From an uncultured Bacteroidales bacterium (GTDB taxonomy: Bacteria; Bacteroidota; Bacteroidia; Bacteroidales; P3), in NCBI GenBank assembly GCA_905233895.1, contig CAJOFL010000018.1:1-46755 (forward strand): a stretch of 46,755 bases of DNA, written 5' to 3'. The notes under the pieces are model-generated. The model did not search any database, had not been told where the DNA came from, and was given only the letters and a program-made list of their open reading frames with translations. Below are positions 25,871 through 32,396 of this stretch, piece after piece. Position numbers and translations under genes: made by a program. How positions within the stretch are numbered: the first letter of the stretch is position 1; the number at the start of each line of letters is the position of its first letter.

Positions 25871-27157
25871 ATGAATATACTCCTCTTGGGATCCGGCGGT
25901 CGCGAACACGCCATCGCCGCAAAACTGGTGCAGAGCCGCCATTGTGACAAACTTTACATTGCCCCCGGCAATGCCGGTACCGCCGCCATGGGCGAGAACG
26001 TAGCACTCAACCCCGAAGATTTCGAGGCGGTGGGGCGTTTTGTCATTGAGCACAATGTCGAGATGCTCGTCGTGGGTCCTGAAGCACCACTGGTGGCCGG
26101 CATCGCCGACCATTTCGCCAACACACCCGCCCTCGCGCGTGTGATGGTTATTGGCCCCCAAAAACAAGGAGCCAAGCTTGAAGGCAGCAAAGACTATGCC
26201 AAGGCTTTCATGCAGCGCCACAAGATTCCCACCGCCCGCTATCAGACTTTCACCGCCGACACCCTCGCCGAAGGACAGGCCTTCCTCGAGACGCTGCAGG
26301 CTCCCTATGTGCTCAAAGCCGACGGTCTGGCAGCCGGTAAAGGAGTTCTCATAGAACCCGACCTGGCCACCGCCAAGGCTCACCTGGCCGAGATGCTCCA
26401 TGGACAGTTCGGCTCCGCTTCGGCCAGCGTGGTCATCGAGGAATACCTCAGCGGTATCGAACTCAGCGTATTCGTGCTCACCGACGGCAGCCATTACCTC
26501 CTCCTTCCCTCGGCCAAGGACTATAAACGTATCGGCGAGGGCGACACCGGCCTCAACACCGGTGGCATGGGCTCGGTAAGCCCTGTGCCGTTCGCCGACA
26601 AGGAGTTTATGAAGAAAGTGGAAGACCGCATTGTGAAGCCCACCGTGCGCGGTCTGCGTGACGAGAAAATCGACTACCGTGGCTTCATCTTCATCGGCCT
26701 GATGAACTGCGGCGGCGACCCCTACGTGATTGAATACAACGTACGAATGGGCGACCCTGAGACGGAAAGCGTCTTTCCGCGCCTCAAGAGCGATGTGGTG
26801 GAGCTGTTCGAGCATACCGCAGAAGGCACCCTCAACGAGTGTTCACTCAATGTCGATCCCCGTACGGCGGCCTGCGTGATGATGGTGGCCGGCGGCTATC
26901 CTGAGAAATACGAGAAAGGGAAAGTCATCACCCTTGGCGAGGAGATTGACGACGTGCAACTTTTCCACTGCGGCACCCGCCGTGCCGACGACGGCCAACT
27001 GCTCACCAACGGTGGCCGCGTCATCTGCGCCACCGCTATGGCACAGACACTGCCCGAAGCACTACTCAAGAGTTACTATCGTGTGGCCACGGTAGCATGG
27101 GATGGTCAATACCACCGTCGCGACATCGGGCAGGATCTGCTGAAGTTGATGATATAG
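25871..27157 (+). CDS. purD: Phosphoribosylamine-glycine ligase
   Basis: 428 residues, normal length. ATP-grasp enzyme joining glycine to phosphoribosylamine, second step of purine synthesis. Seen: 'LLLGSGGREHAIAAKL' at the N-terminus, 'KADGLAAGKGVL' (ATP-grasp lysine and Gly loop, ~155), the PurD signature 'NTGGMGSVSP' (~232) and 'NVRMGDPETE' (~294, metal ligands). Single-gene transcript from its own promoter, with only one base between its stop and the stop of the convergent gene. Confidence 0.96.
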   Translation: MNILLLGSGGREHAIAAKLVQSRHCDKLYIAPGNAGTAAMGENVALNPEDFEAVGRFVIEHNVEMLVVGPEAPLVAGIADHFANTPALARVMVIGPQKQGAKLEGSKDYAKAFMQRHKIPTARYQTFTADTLAEGQAFLETLQAPYVLKADGLAAGKGVLIEPDLATAKAHLAEMLHGQFGSASASVVIEEYLSGIELSVFVLTDGSHYLLLPSAKDYKRIGEGDTGLNTGGMGSVSPVPFADKEFMKKVEDRIVKPTVRGLRDEKIDYRGFIFIGLMNCGGDPYVIEYNVRMGDPETESVFPRLKSDVVELFEHTAEGTLNECSLNVDPRTAACVMMVAGGYPEKYEKGKVITLGEEIDDVQLFHCGTRRADDGQLLTNGGRVICATAMAQTLPEALLKSYYRVATVAWDGQYHRRDIGQDLLKLMI

Positions 27158-27158
27158 T

Positions 27159-27677
27159 TTATTTCTTCCAAACCACCCACGCTAGGTAGCCAACCACGGC
27201 CAGCAGGCCGAGAAAGAGCAGTCGTGGGAAAATCAATGAAATAATGAACACCGCAGCAAGGATGGTCAGTATCCTTACTGCCAGTTGTTTCTGCGGTGTC
27301 ATCATTTGGTATGCGGAATGCCAGCGGGCCGTAATGCTCTGCCACCACCCCTTCACTCCGCCCTGCGGCGGATGCTGGGCGTAGTCGTCGCCCACAGTTT
27401 CAGCATGGGTAGTGGGCATCGTGTTCACACGCACCTTAATGGTCTTGGAAAAACTCTTGCCGTTTACCCACGCGGTGATGGTCAGGCGAGTACGCCCCTT
27501 CGACCGGTTGAGTCGGAAACGCTTGGTGCCGGCTGTCTCAAGTGGCACGATGGTAGCTTTGTAGCCATTGTCGATGCTGAGTTCCACGCGTTCAGCTTTC
27601 AGGCAATCCCACTCGACGGTAATCACCTCGCCCTCGGTTAACGAGGAGCGGTCGGTCTTGAATGTCATCTTCTCCAT
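27159..27677 (-). CDS. Ig-like domain protein with C-terminal membrane helices
   Basis: 172 residues. Residues 1-85 form a small beta-sandwich ('LTEGEVITVEWDCLKAERVELSIDNG', 'TRLTITAWVNGKSF'-like strands; quoted in parts), as in Ig-like domains of Bacteroidota with no signal peptide. Residues ~128-170 form two membrane helices ('LTILAAVFIISLIFPRLLFL'-type and 'GLLAVVGYLAWVVW'). So a soluble domain is tethered by its C-terminus, probably facing the cytoplasm. Family not recognised. It starts 3 bases after the nitroreductase stop, last gene of the minus-strand run. Confidence 0.65.
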   Translation of the reverse strand: MEKMTFKTDRSSLTEGEVITVEWDCLKAERVELSIDNGYKATIVPLETAGTKRFRLNRSKGRTRLTITAWVNGKSFSKTIKVRVNTMPTTHAETVGDDYAQHPPQGGVKGWWQSITARWHSAYQMMTPQKQLAVRILTILAAVFIISLIFPRLLFLGLLAVVGYLAWVVWKK

Positions 27678-27680
27678 AGG

Positions 27681-28316
27681 CTACCAGCGGCCATAGTGGA
27701 TGCGGGCGGAATCCCACTTGTCTTTGGGCTGCGTCGTTCCGTCGTGGTATCCGATGGGCACAATGGCATACGGCACCACCGTTGCGGGAAGGCCGAGGGC
27801 TTCCTTAACGGGGGCCATAGTGTTTGGGAACGGATAGCAAGCCGTCCAGCATGCACCGAGGCCGTAGGCCTCCACAGCCAGCAGCAGGTTCTCGGTGACG
27901 GCGCCCATATCGTCGCGCCACAGGTGGTTCACCTGCGTCACAGCCGGGCCATCGGGGTCTTCGCGTGTCGGGGCGGTGAAGACGGTGTCGGCGCAGAGGA
28001 TAATCACAGCACCGCTCTCCATGAACTTCTGCATGTTGAAGTTGCCCTCGAAGACGGTCTCATACTGGCTCTTGTCGGTCATCACCACAATCTGCCAGGG
28101 GCGCAGGTCGCGTCCGCTGGGAGCGGCCATAGCGGCACGCAGCAGATTCTCCATCACGTCGGCAGGGATGCTGTCGCCGTTGTAGGAACGGACGCTCTTG
28201 CGGGCGAGGATGTTCTCCATCACCACTCCCGAAATGCTGGGGGTGTCGCATTGTTTCGTGCAGCAGGCGCCGAACAGCATGGCGGCAGCTGCCATCATAA
28301 CGATTACTTTCTTCAT
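27681..28316 (-). CDS. Exported lipoprotein nitroreductase-family protein
   Basis: 211 residues. Nitroreductase fold: 'RKSVRSYNGDSIPADVMENL' (FMN-phosphate Arg/Ser block), 'AAMAAPSGRDLRPWQIVV', 'WRDDMGAVTENLLLAVEAYG' and 'GLGACWTACYPFP'. Members use FMN and NAD(P)H to reduce nitro compounds, quinones or flavins. Unusual is the N-terminus: MKKVIVMMAAAAMLFGACC, a lipoprotein signal with Cys18, so the enzyme should be outside the cytoplasm, where NAD(P)H is scarce. It overlaps the Cys-motif gene by ATGA, pointing to a shared redox role. Confidence 0.85.
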   Translation of the reverse strand: MKKVIVMMAAAAMLFGACCTKQCDTPSISGVVMENILARKSVRSYNGDSIPADVMENLLRAAMAAPSGRDLRPWQIVVMTDKSQYETVFEGNFNMQKFMESGAVIILCADTVFTAPTREDPDGPAVTQVNHLWRDDMGAVTENLLLAVEAYGLGACWTACYPFPNTMAPVKEALGLPATVVPYAIVPIGYHDGTTQPKDKWDSARIHYGRW

Positions 28317-28678
28317 TGGTATTGTACTGTTGATTGGTTTGTGTCGTGTGTAGCTCCGCTGGTGGTGTCGACAGGTATGGTGTCTTCAGGGTAGACGACA
28401 TCACCCACCAGAGGTTCTTCCACCTTTCCTTCGGTGCAGCTGGTGAAAGCCGCCAACGACATGGCCACGCCGGCTACCGCAGCGGCTTTGCCGAGGGTCA
28501 TGCGGCGGTGCAGCTCCTGCTCCAGATACTTCACCTCGGCTTCGCAGCGCGGACAGGTGCCGTCGCACGGACCGTCGTAGGTGCATTCATGTTGCTCGAG
28601 TGGGATGTTGTTCTCTTCGGCCACACGCTTTCGGATAGCCTTCAGCTCTTTGCAGATGTTCTTGCCGTTAGTCTTCAT
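28313..28678 (-). CDS. Small Cys-motif protein with membrane segment
   Basis: 121 residues. A helical start ('ICKELKAIRKRVAEEN') is followed by a four-Cys motif 'CTYDGPCDGTCPRCE' (C-x5-C-x3-C-x2-C), which could bind zinc or an iron-sulfur cluster. Residues 59-81 are hydrophobic and end in TSC, looking like a late Tat-like or lipoprotein-type signal ('RRMTLGKAAAVAGVAMSLAA', with the RR pair before it). The rest is acidic and Thr-rich. I recall similar unannotated proteins in Bacteroides; function unknown. Translationally coupled to the exported nitroreductase by ATGA, so it may feed or anchor that enzyme. Confidence 0.65.
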   Translation of the reverse strand: MKTNGKNICKELKAIRKRVAEENNIPLEQHECTYDGPCDGTCPRCEAEVKYLEQELHRRMTLGKAAAVAGVAMSLAAFTSCTEGKVEEPLVGDVVYPEDTIPVDTTSGATHDTNQSTVQYQ

Positions 28679-28695
28679 AGTCTGTTATTTCTAAA

Positions 28696-29529
28696 TTAGT
28701 CCATACTATCAATACTGGTATCCAATGCCAACTTATCAGTGGCATTAAGGGCGCTGACAACAGGCTGGCCTGTACGTTGCTCTATCTCACGACGGGCGGA
28801 GCCTGCGACGTTGCCACCTTCAATCGCGATATTGCGACTCTCGTCAAAGGTCTCCGGTTGACGACTGCGTGAGATGGCGGTGGTGGTAACCTCGGCAAGC
28901 ATGTTGAGCACCAACTCAAGGTTGGTCATATTGTCGCGCAAGTTCTCTTTCTTCAGCCCTTTCACCTCCTTGTAGTCACGCACCGTGAGGCCACTCCAAG
29001 CACGGGTCATCTCGTTGGTCAGTATGGCATAGTCGCGTTCCTGGTCGATGCCACGGGCCTTCCATTCGTCTGTCAATTCCTTGCGCATCTCTATGGATTG
29101 CAGCCGTTGGTTTATCCACCCTTCGCTGTACCCTTTGGCGCGGTAGAAGTCGGCACCACGCACGATGGCCTTCTCCGGGTCGGCAATCTCGTCCAACCGC
29201 TCGGCACCCACCTGCGCCAGCCACTGCTTGAACGGCTCAGCCTTGGGCGATGGTATAGACTGTATGATACGCAGGAGTTGCTTTGTATCAGCAACATCCG
29301 TTTTATAACTTTTGCCGTCAGATGAGACCATTTTCAGTTGGTTACAATTTGTAACCGACTGGTTGCCCTCTTTCTTCAAACGGTGTTTCAATACTTTCCA
29401 GTAGTTTCGTGGGTCGGGACTATCTGTCAATGCCCCAACGACATCCACCACCGAGAAATACCACTCCTCTCGTTCTGCATCCCAATGGGTACGCACCTGC
29501 TTGTCTTGGAATATCTGAACCTTATTCAC
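28696..29529 (-). CDS. Bro-N domain protein (phage antirepressor/DinD-like)
   Basis: 277 residues. Residues 1-110 are a Bro-N domain ('VQIFQDKQVRTHWDAEREEW', 'YFSVVDVVGALTDSPDPRNYWKVL'), typical of phage antirepressors and DNA-damage-inducible DinD. The middle ('EIADPEKAIVRGADFYRAKG', 'WINQRLQSIEMRKELT') matches the DinD-type C-terminal region. Cytoplasmic DNA-binding regulator is the family expectation; the target is unknown. Start is GTG at 29529, sharing its G with the namZ stop (TAGTG). Base composition is a little more AT-rich than the flanks, which with the family suggests acquisition from a phage, yet it sits inside a housekeeping transcript. Confidence 0.8.
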   Translation of the reverse strand: MNKVQIFQDKQVRTHWDAEREEWYFSVVDVVGALTDSPDPRNYWKVLKHRLKKEGNQSVTNCNQLKMVSSDGKSYKTDVADTKQLLRIIQSIPSPKAEPFKQWLAQVGAERLDEIADPEKAIVRGADFYRAKGYSEGWINQRLQSIEMRKELTDEWKARGIDQERDYAILTNEMTRAWSGLTVRDYKEVKGLKKENLRDNMTNLELVLNMLAEVTTTAISRSRQPETFDESRNIAIEGGNVAGSARREIEQRTGQPVVSALNATDKLALDTSIDSMD

Positions 29530-30782
29530 TATCTATATATTAAATATTTCTCCCTTGTTTTCTTGAACTCGTCGACGGCGGGCTGCCACGAGGCGCGAAT
29601 CTCCCACTCAAACTTGCCCATCTCTATCTGATGGCGCAACTCACCATTGCCGGCCAACTTCTCGAAGAATCCGTTGTCCAAGAAGAAGTTGTACTTCCTA
29701 GAGTGCCAATACATGAGTCGAAGGTAGGAAAGGTCGAACTTCGCCGGGACTACTACTCCCTCCAAGTTGATGCCATATAACTGCGTGCCATCCTGCAACT
29801 TGAAATGGTAGGCCGAAACTTTCTGACTGTCGGCGACGGTAAAGATGGTGTTGATATCCCAATAAAGGTTGTACTCATTGGGCAATCCAAGGACTTCGAA
29901 TGGAGTGTCGGTGCCACGCCCCACGCTGACATTGGTGCCCTCGAAGAGGCAGAGGCTCGGGTAGAGGGCGATGGCGTGGGCGTTGCGCAAGTTGGGCGAC
30001 GGCGGCACGGGCAGCTCGTAGCCCACCGAGTCGCGCTTGTAGCCACGCATTGGCACCACCATGAGGTTACACTTGATGCCCCCCTTCAGCCAGCCCTCGC
30101 CGTTAATCATCTGGGCGTACTCGCCGATGGTCATGCCGTAGACAATAGGCACTGGGTGCATACCGACGAAGCTGCGGTAGCGCGACGTGTCGAGCACTGG
30201 GCCGTCGACATAATGGCCGTTGGGGTTGGGCCGGTCAAGCACCCACAGCGGAATGTTGGCCTCGGCGCATGCCTCCATCACATAGTGCAAGGTGCTGATA
30301 TAGGTATAAAAACGACACCCCACATCCTGTAGGTCGAAGAGGACAACATCAATATCTTTGAGCTGCTCGGGCGTGGGCTTCTTGTTCTTGCCGTAGAGCG
30401 AAATGATGGGCAGGCCGGTCGTGGGGTCAACACTGTTGTCAACCTTGGCACCTGCAGCTGCGGTACCACGGAAGCCGTGCTCGGGGCAGAATATCTTGAC
30501 AACTCTGTTGCCAAGGGCAAGCATGGTGTCTACAAGATGGGTGTAGCCGATTTCATGGCCGATGTCATCCAGTCTTGGGACCAGCGAGGTGTGGTTGGCC
30601 ACTACGGCGACTCGCGTAATGGTGTCGCCACCCCCCATGTCGTACAGCAGCACCTCGGCACCTGTCAGCAGGGGTGCGTCCTGCGTCACGGTGGTGGGTG
30701 TCTGCGCGTGGCATGAGAGCATCAATTGCGACAGTATCGCAACCCACAGCACCAATCTCCGAACTCCGAACTCCGAACCCAT
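29529..30782 (-). CDS. namZ: Exo-beta-N-acetylmuramidase (DUF1343 family)
   Basis: 417 residues with a signal peptide (to about CHAQ, residue 27). Family blocks: 'VAVVANHTSLV', 'IFCPEHGFRGTAAAGA', 'SLYGKNKKPTPEQL', 'VVLFDLQDVGCRFYTYI' and 'DRPNPNGHYVDGPVLD'. NamZ-type enzymes cut MurNAc from the non-reducing end of peptidoglycan fragments, a wall-recycling step, here in the periplasm. Lies 5 bases after dut. Codons 2-8 are made of three perfect 7-base repeats (30757-30777), so copy-number change would shift the frame. Confidence 0.88.
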   Translation of the reverse strand: MGSEFGVRRLVLWVAILSQLMLSCHAQTPTTVTQDAPLLTGAEVLLYDMGGGDTITRVAVVANHTSLVPRLDDIGHEIGYTHLVDTMLALGNRVVKIFCPEHGFRGTAAAGAKVDNSVDPTTGLPIISLYGKNKKPTPEQLKDIDVVLFDLQDVGCRFYTYISTLHYVMEACAEANIPLWVLDRPNPNGHYVDGPVLDTSRYRSFVGMHPVPIVYGMTIGEYAQMINGEGWLKGGIKCNLMVVPMRGYKRDSVGYELPVPPSPNLRNAHAIALYPSLCLFEGTNVSVGRGTDTPFEVLGLPNEYNLYWDINTIFTVADSQKVSAYHFKLQDGTQLYGINLEGVVVPAKFDLSYLRLMYWHSRKYNFFLDNGFFEKLAGNGELRHQIEMGKFEWEIRASWQPAVDEFKKTREKYLIYR

Positions 30783-30787
30783 AACTC

Positions 30788-31225
30788 TTAACTCTTCCCT
30801 GTGTGTCCGAAGCCGCCGGTGCCGCGTTCGGTGTCGGTGAGCTCTTCCACTTGGATGATCTCGGCCTGCTCGTGGCGGGCTATCACCATCTGGGCGATGC
30901 GCTCACCGTCGCCTATGACAAAGTCCTCCTGCGAGAGGTTTATCAATATCACGCATATCTCGCCGCGATAGTCAGCGTCGATGGTACCAGGCGAGTTGAG
31001 CACGGTGATGCCCTTCTTCAATGCCAAGCCGCTACGCGGACGCACCTGCGCCTCATAGCCCGCTGGCAGTTCCATGAAGAGGCCGGTCTTCACCAGTCCA
31101 CGCTGCATAGGTTTCAAGGTTATCGGTCCTTCAGGCAAATAGGCGCGGAGGTCCATGCCCGCCGACTGCGCCGTTTCGTACTTCGGCAGCGGATGGTGCG
31201 AGGTATTTACAATCCTAATATTCAT
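30788..31225 (-). CDS. dut: dUTP diphosphatase
   Basis: 145 residues, trimeric dUTPase family. Hydrolyses dUTP to dUMP, keeping uracil out of DNA. All five motifs are present: 'AGMDLRAYL' (1), '[11 protein letters not shown]' (2), '[11 protein letters not shown]' (3, catalytic Asp), '[10 protein letters not shown]' (4) and '[12 protein letters not shown]' (5). ATG 31225 gives the usual N-terminus; an ATG three codons upstream is also possible. Follows tmRNA on the same strand; no clear promoter box in the short gap. Confidence 0.96.
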   Translation of the reverse strand: MNIRIVNTSHHPLPKYETAQSAGMDLRAYLPEGPITLKPMQRGLVKTGLFMELPAGYEAQVRPRSGLALKKGITVLNSPGTIDADYRGEICVILINLSQEDFVIGDGERIAQMVIARHEQAEIIQVEELTDTERGTGGFGHTGKS

Positions 31226-31288
31226 AAATATCATCGTTTTCTTATATAACGGCGAATTAGAGAAAATATTGTGCTGCCGGGAAGCAAA

Positions 31289-31312
31289 AAGAGGCTCAAG
31301 GAGAGTCTCTTT
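31289..31312 (-). terminator. Terminator after tmRNA
   Basis: On the minus strand: AAGAGACTC, loop TCCTT, GAGCCTCTT (one mismatch), then a run of T. It starts 6 bases after the tmRNA 3' end and lies before dut. Confidence 0.75.
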
Positions 31313-31318
31313 TCAAAG

Positions 31319-31711
31319 TGGAGCTGGAGGGAGTCGAACCCTCGTCCAAACAGTTAACAGATGTGCTTTCTACATGCTTATCCGGTGGTTGGTTGTCGGG
31401 GAGGCTCCGGACATCGGCACCCAAGGCATCCCGTAGCCGCTGAAGGCTTCGCCTGCCGGTAGCGGCGTCGGGCAGGCTATCCCGTCTTTCCGTGCACCTC
31501 CTGGTCAGCAGCCGACGGTCGGGGCGGCTGGGAGATGTCCCGTTCCCGCGCCTTGCGCGGGAATTAAGCCGAACTTACTGTTCTTCGGTTAGGCAGCGAG
31601 AGCGTAGTTGTTTTCGCCAATTATTGTTTTGCATCTGTGGTCAAGGCTTCTGGTGCGTCAGCCTGCATGCTTACAAACCCATTATCCCTGCTGTCAAAAC
31701 CAAGCAGCCCC
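31319..31711 (-). ncRNA. ssrA: tmRNA
   Basis: 393 nt. The 5' GGGGCUG pairs with 3' CAGCUCC to form the acceptor stem, with discriminator A; the tRNA-like T-arm 'GAGGGTTCGACTCCCTC' is at the 3' end. CCA is not encoded. The tag reading frame at 31618-31589 ends in GENNYALAA followed by TAA, the typical Bacteroidota tag. GC-rich pseudoknot hairpins (e.g. CCCGCGCAAGGCGCGGG) follow the tag. Rescues stalled ribosomes and marks the products for proteolysis. It lies between tRNA-Asp and dut on the same strand. Confidence 0.95.
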
Positions 31712-31760
31712 AGATAAGGTTTTTGGTTTACAGTTTACGGTTAAACGTTTGTACCTACAC

Positions 31761-31787
31761 AAAAAAAGTTCCCTTCAAGGAGAACTT
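31761..31787 (-). terminator. Terminator between tRNA-Asp and tmRNA
   Basis: On the minus strand an 8-bp stem (AAGTTCTC with GGGAACTT, one G-T pair) with a 6-base loop, followed by seven T. Ends the tRNA transcript, which implies that tmRNA has its own promoter; no TAnnTTTG box was found for it in the 50 bases between. Confidence 0.7.
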
Positions 31788-31798
31788 CTTTTTGTGTT

Positions 31799-31876
31799 TG
31801 GCGGTCCGGACGAGACTCGAACTCGCGACCCCATGCGTGACAGGCATGTATTCTAACCAAACTGAACTACCGGACC
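31799..31876 (-). tRNA. tRNA-Asp (GTC)
   Basis: 78 nt including an encoded CCA. Acceptor GGTCCGG/CCGGACC with discriminator G, D-arm, anticodon stem CATGC/GCATG with loop CTGTCAC (anticodon GTC), T-arm with GTTCGAGTC. Driven by a strong promoter 50 bases upstream. Confidence 0.95.
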
Positions 31877-31927
31877 TGCGATTTTTAACCCTTAAAAAAA
31901 CAATGCTTTTTTCTCTTAAAGCGGATG

Positions 31928-31958
31928 CAAAAGTACAACCTTTTTTTGAACTGGCAAA
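31928..31958 (-). promoter_or_regulatory. Promoter for tRNA-Asp
   Basis: Minus strand: TTTG (31958-31955), 19-base spacer, TACTTTTG (31935-31928). It is nearly identical over some 40 bases to the rnfA promoter at 11581-11611. Confidence 0.8.
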
Positions 31959-32180
31959 ATTTTTTTTGTCTTTTTGCGACGTTGTTTCGATAACCAACTA
32001 TAAATCAGCATCGACATACGGTGCGTTTTTTTATGTCGACACTCACGTCGTCTGTGCTTTTCGCAGGCTTCAAGAGGCCGTTTCTCCCATTTTTCACCCC
32101 CGGACGGTAGGCTCTGTGCAGGGGTCTCACGGGTGCAGCCGACGGCCATAAGAACCACTGCGCCGATTAAGGTTTGGAAG
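31959..32180. other. Intergenic stretch without a supported gene
   Basis: Between the tRNA-Asp promoter and the repeat element. On the minus strand an open frame reads a lipoprotein-like 'GAVVLMAVGC' near 32110-32165, but no start codon with a charged signal peptide precedes it and a stop lies just upstream in the repeat. It may be a gene remnant cut by the repeat element. Nothing else recognisable. Confidence 0.4.
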
Positions 32181-32316
32181 GCAGGCGTTGGTCAGGCGTT
32201 GATCAGGCGTTGATCAGGCGAAGGTGGGTATTAGCCTTTGATACTCTGCAAGTTACGTGATTTTTAACATTATATTATTCTGGAAATCAACCAGATGAGC
32301 ATTTCTCTTTAACAGT
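32178..32316 (-). repeat. Intergenic repeat element, copy 2, with 11-bp tandem units
   Basis: Minus-strand copy of the element at 9330-9466. Its 11-base units (TTGRTCAGGCG on the plus strand) are at 32188-32198, 32199-32209 and 32210-32220; one unit has G for A, breaking the TGATCA palindrome. The blocks CGAAGGTGGGTATTA and TTTTAACATTATAT follow in the same order and near-identical spacing (41 against 43 bases). It lies directly before the uvrD promoter. Confidence 0.75.
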
Positions 32317-32340
32317 CCTTTTTGGCGGGGCGGCGGATAT

Positions 32341-32373
32341 TTTGCGTGGGAATAAATATTTTTTGTAAATTTG
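32341..32373 (+). promoter_or_regulatory. Promoter for the uvrD-like helicase
   Basis: TTTG 32341-32344, 21-base spacer, TAAATTTG 32366-32373. The ATG at 32397 is only ~17 bases after the expected transcript start, which excludes the upstream in-frame ATG at 32322. Confidence 0.7.
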
Positions 32374-32396
32374 CAATTTCAATTCTTGTTACCGTT

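Noticed and set aside
25782..26006. Longer N-terminus for the EamA transporter
   Set aside because: The extra 75 residues would be antisense to purD, are Arg/Cys-rich and precede the predicted promoter.
31916..32165. Possible small lipoprotein on the minus strand (LMAVGC lipobox-like)
   Set aside because: No start codon with a charged signal peptide, a stop just upstream inside the repeat element, and its 3' half covers the tRNA-Asp promoter. At most a remnant.
32322..32396. Longer N-terminus for the uvrD-like helicase
   Set aside because: The upstream ATG lies before the promoter boxes, and the family starts at the Q-motif region right after ATG 32397.
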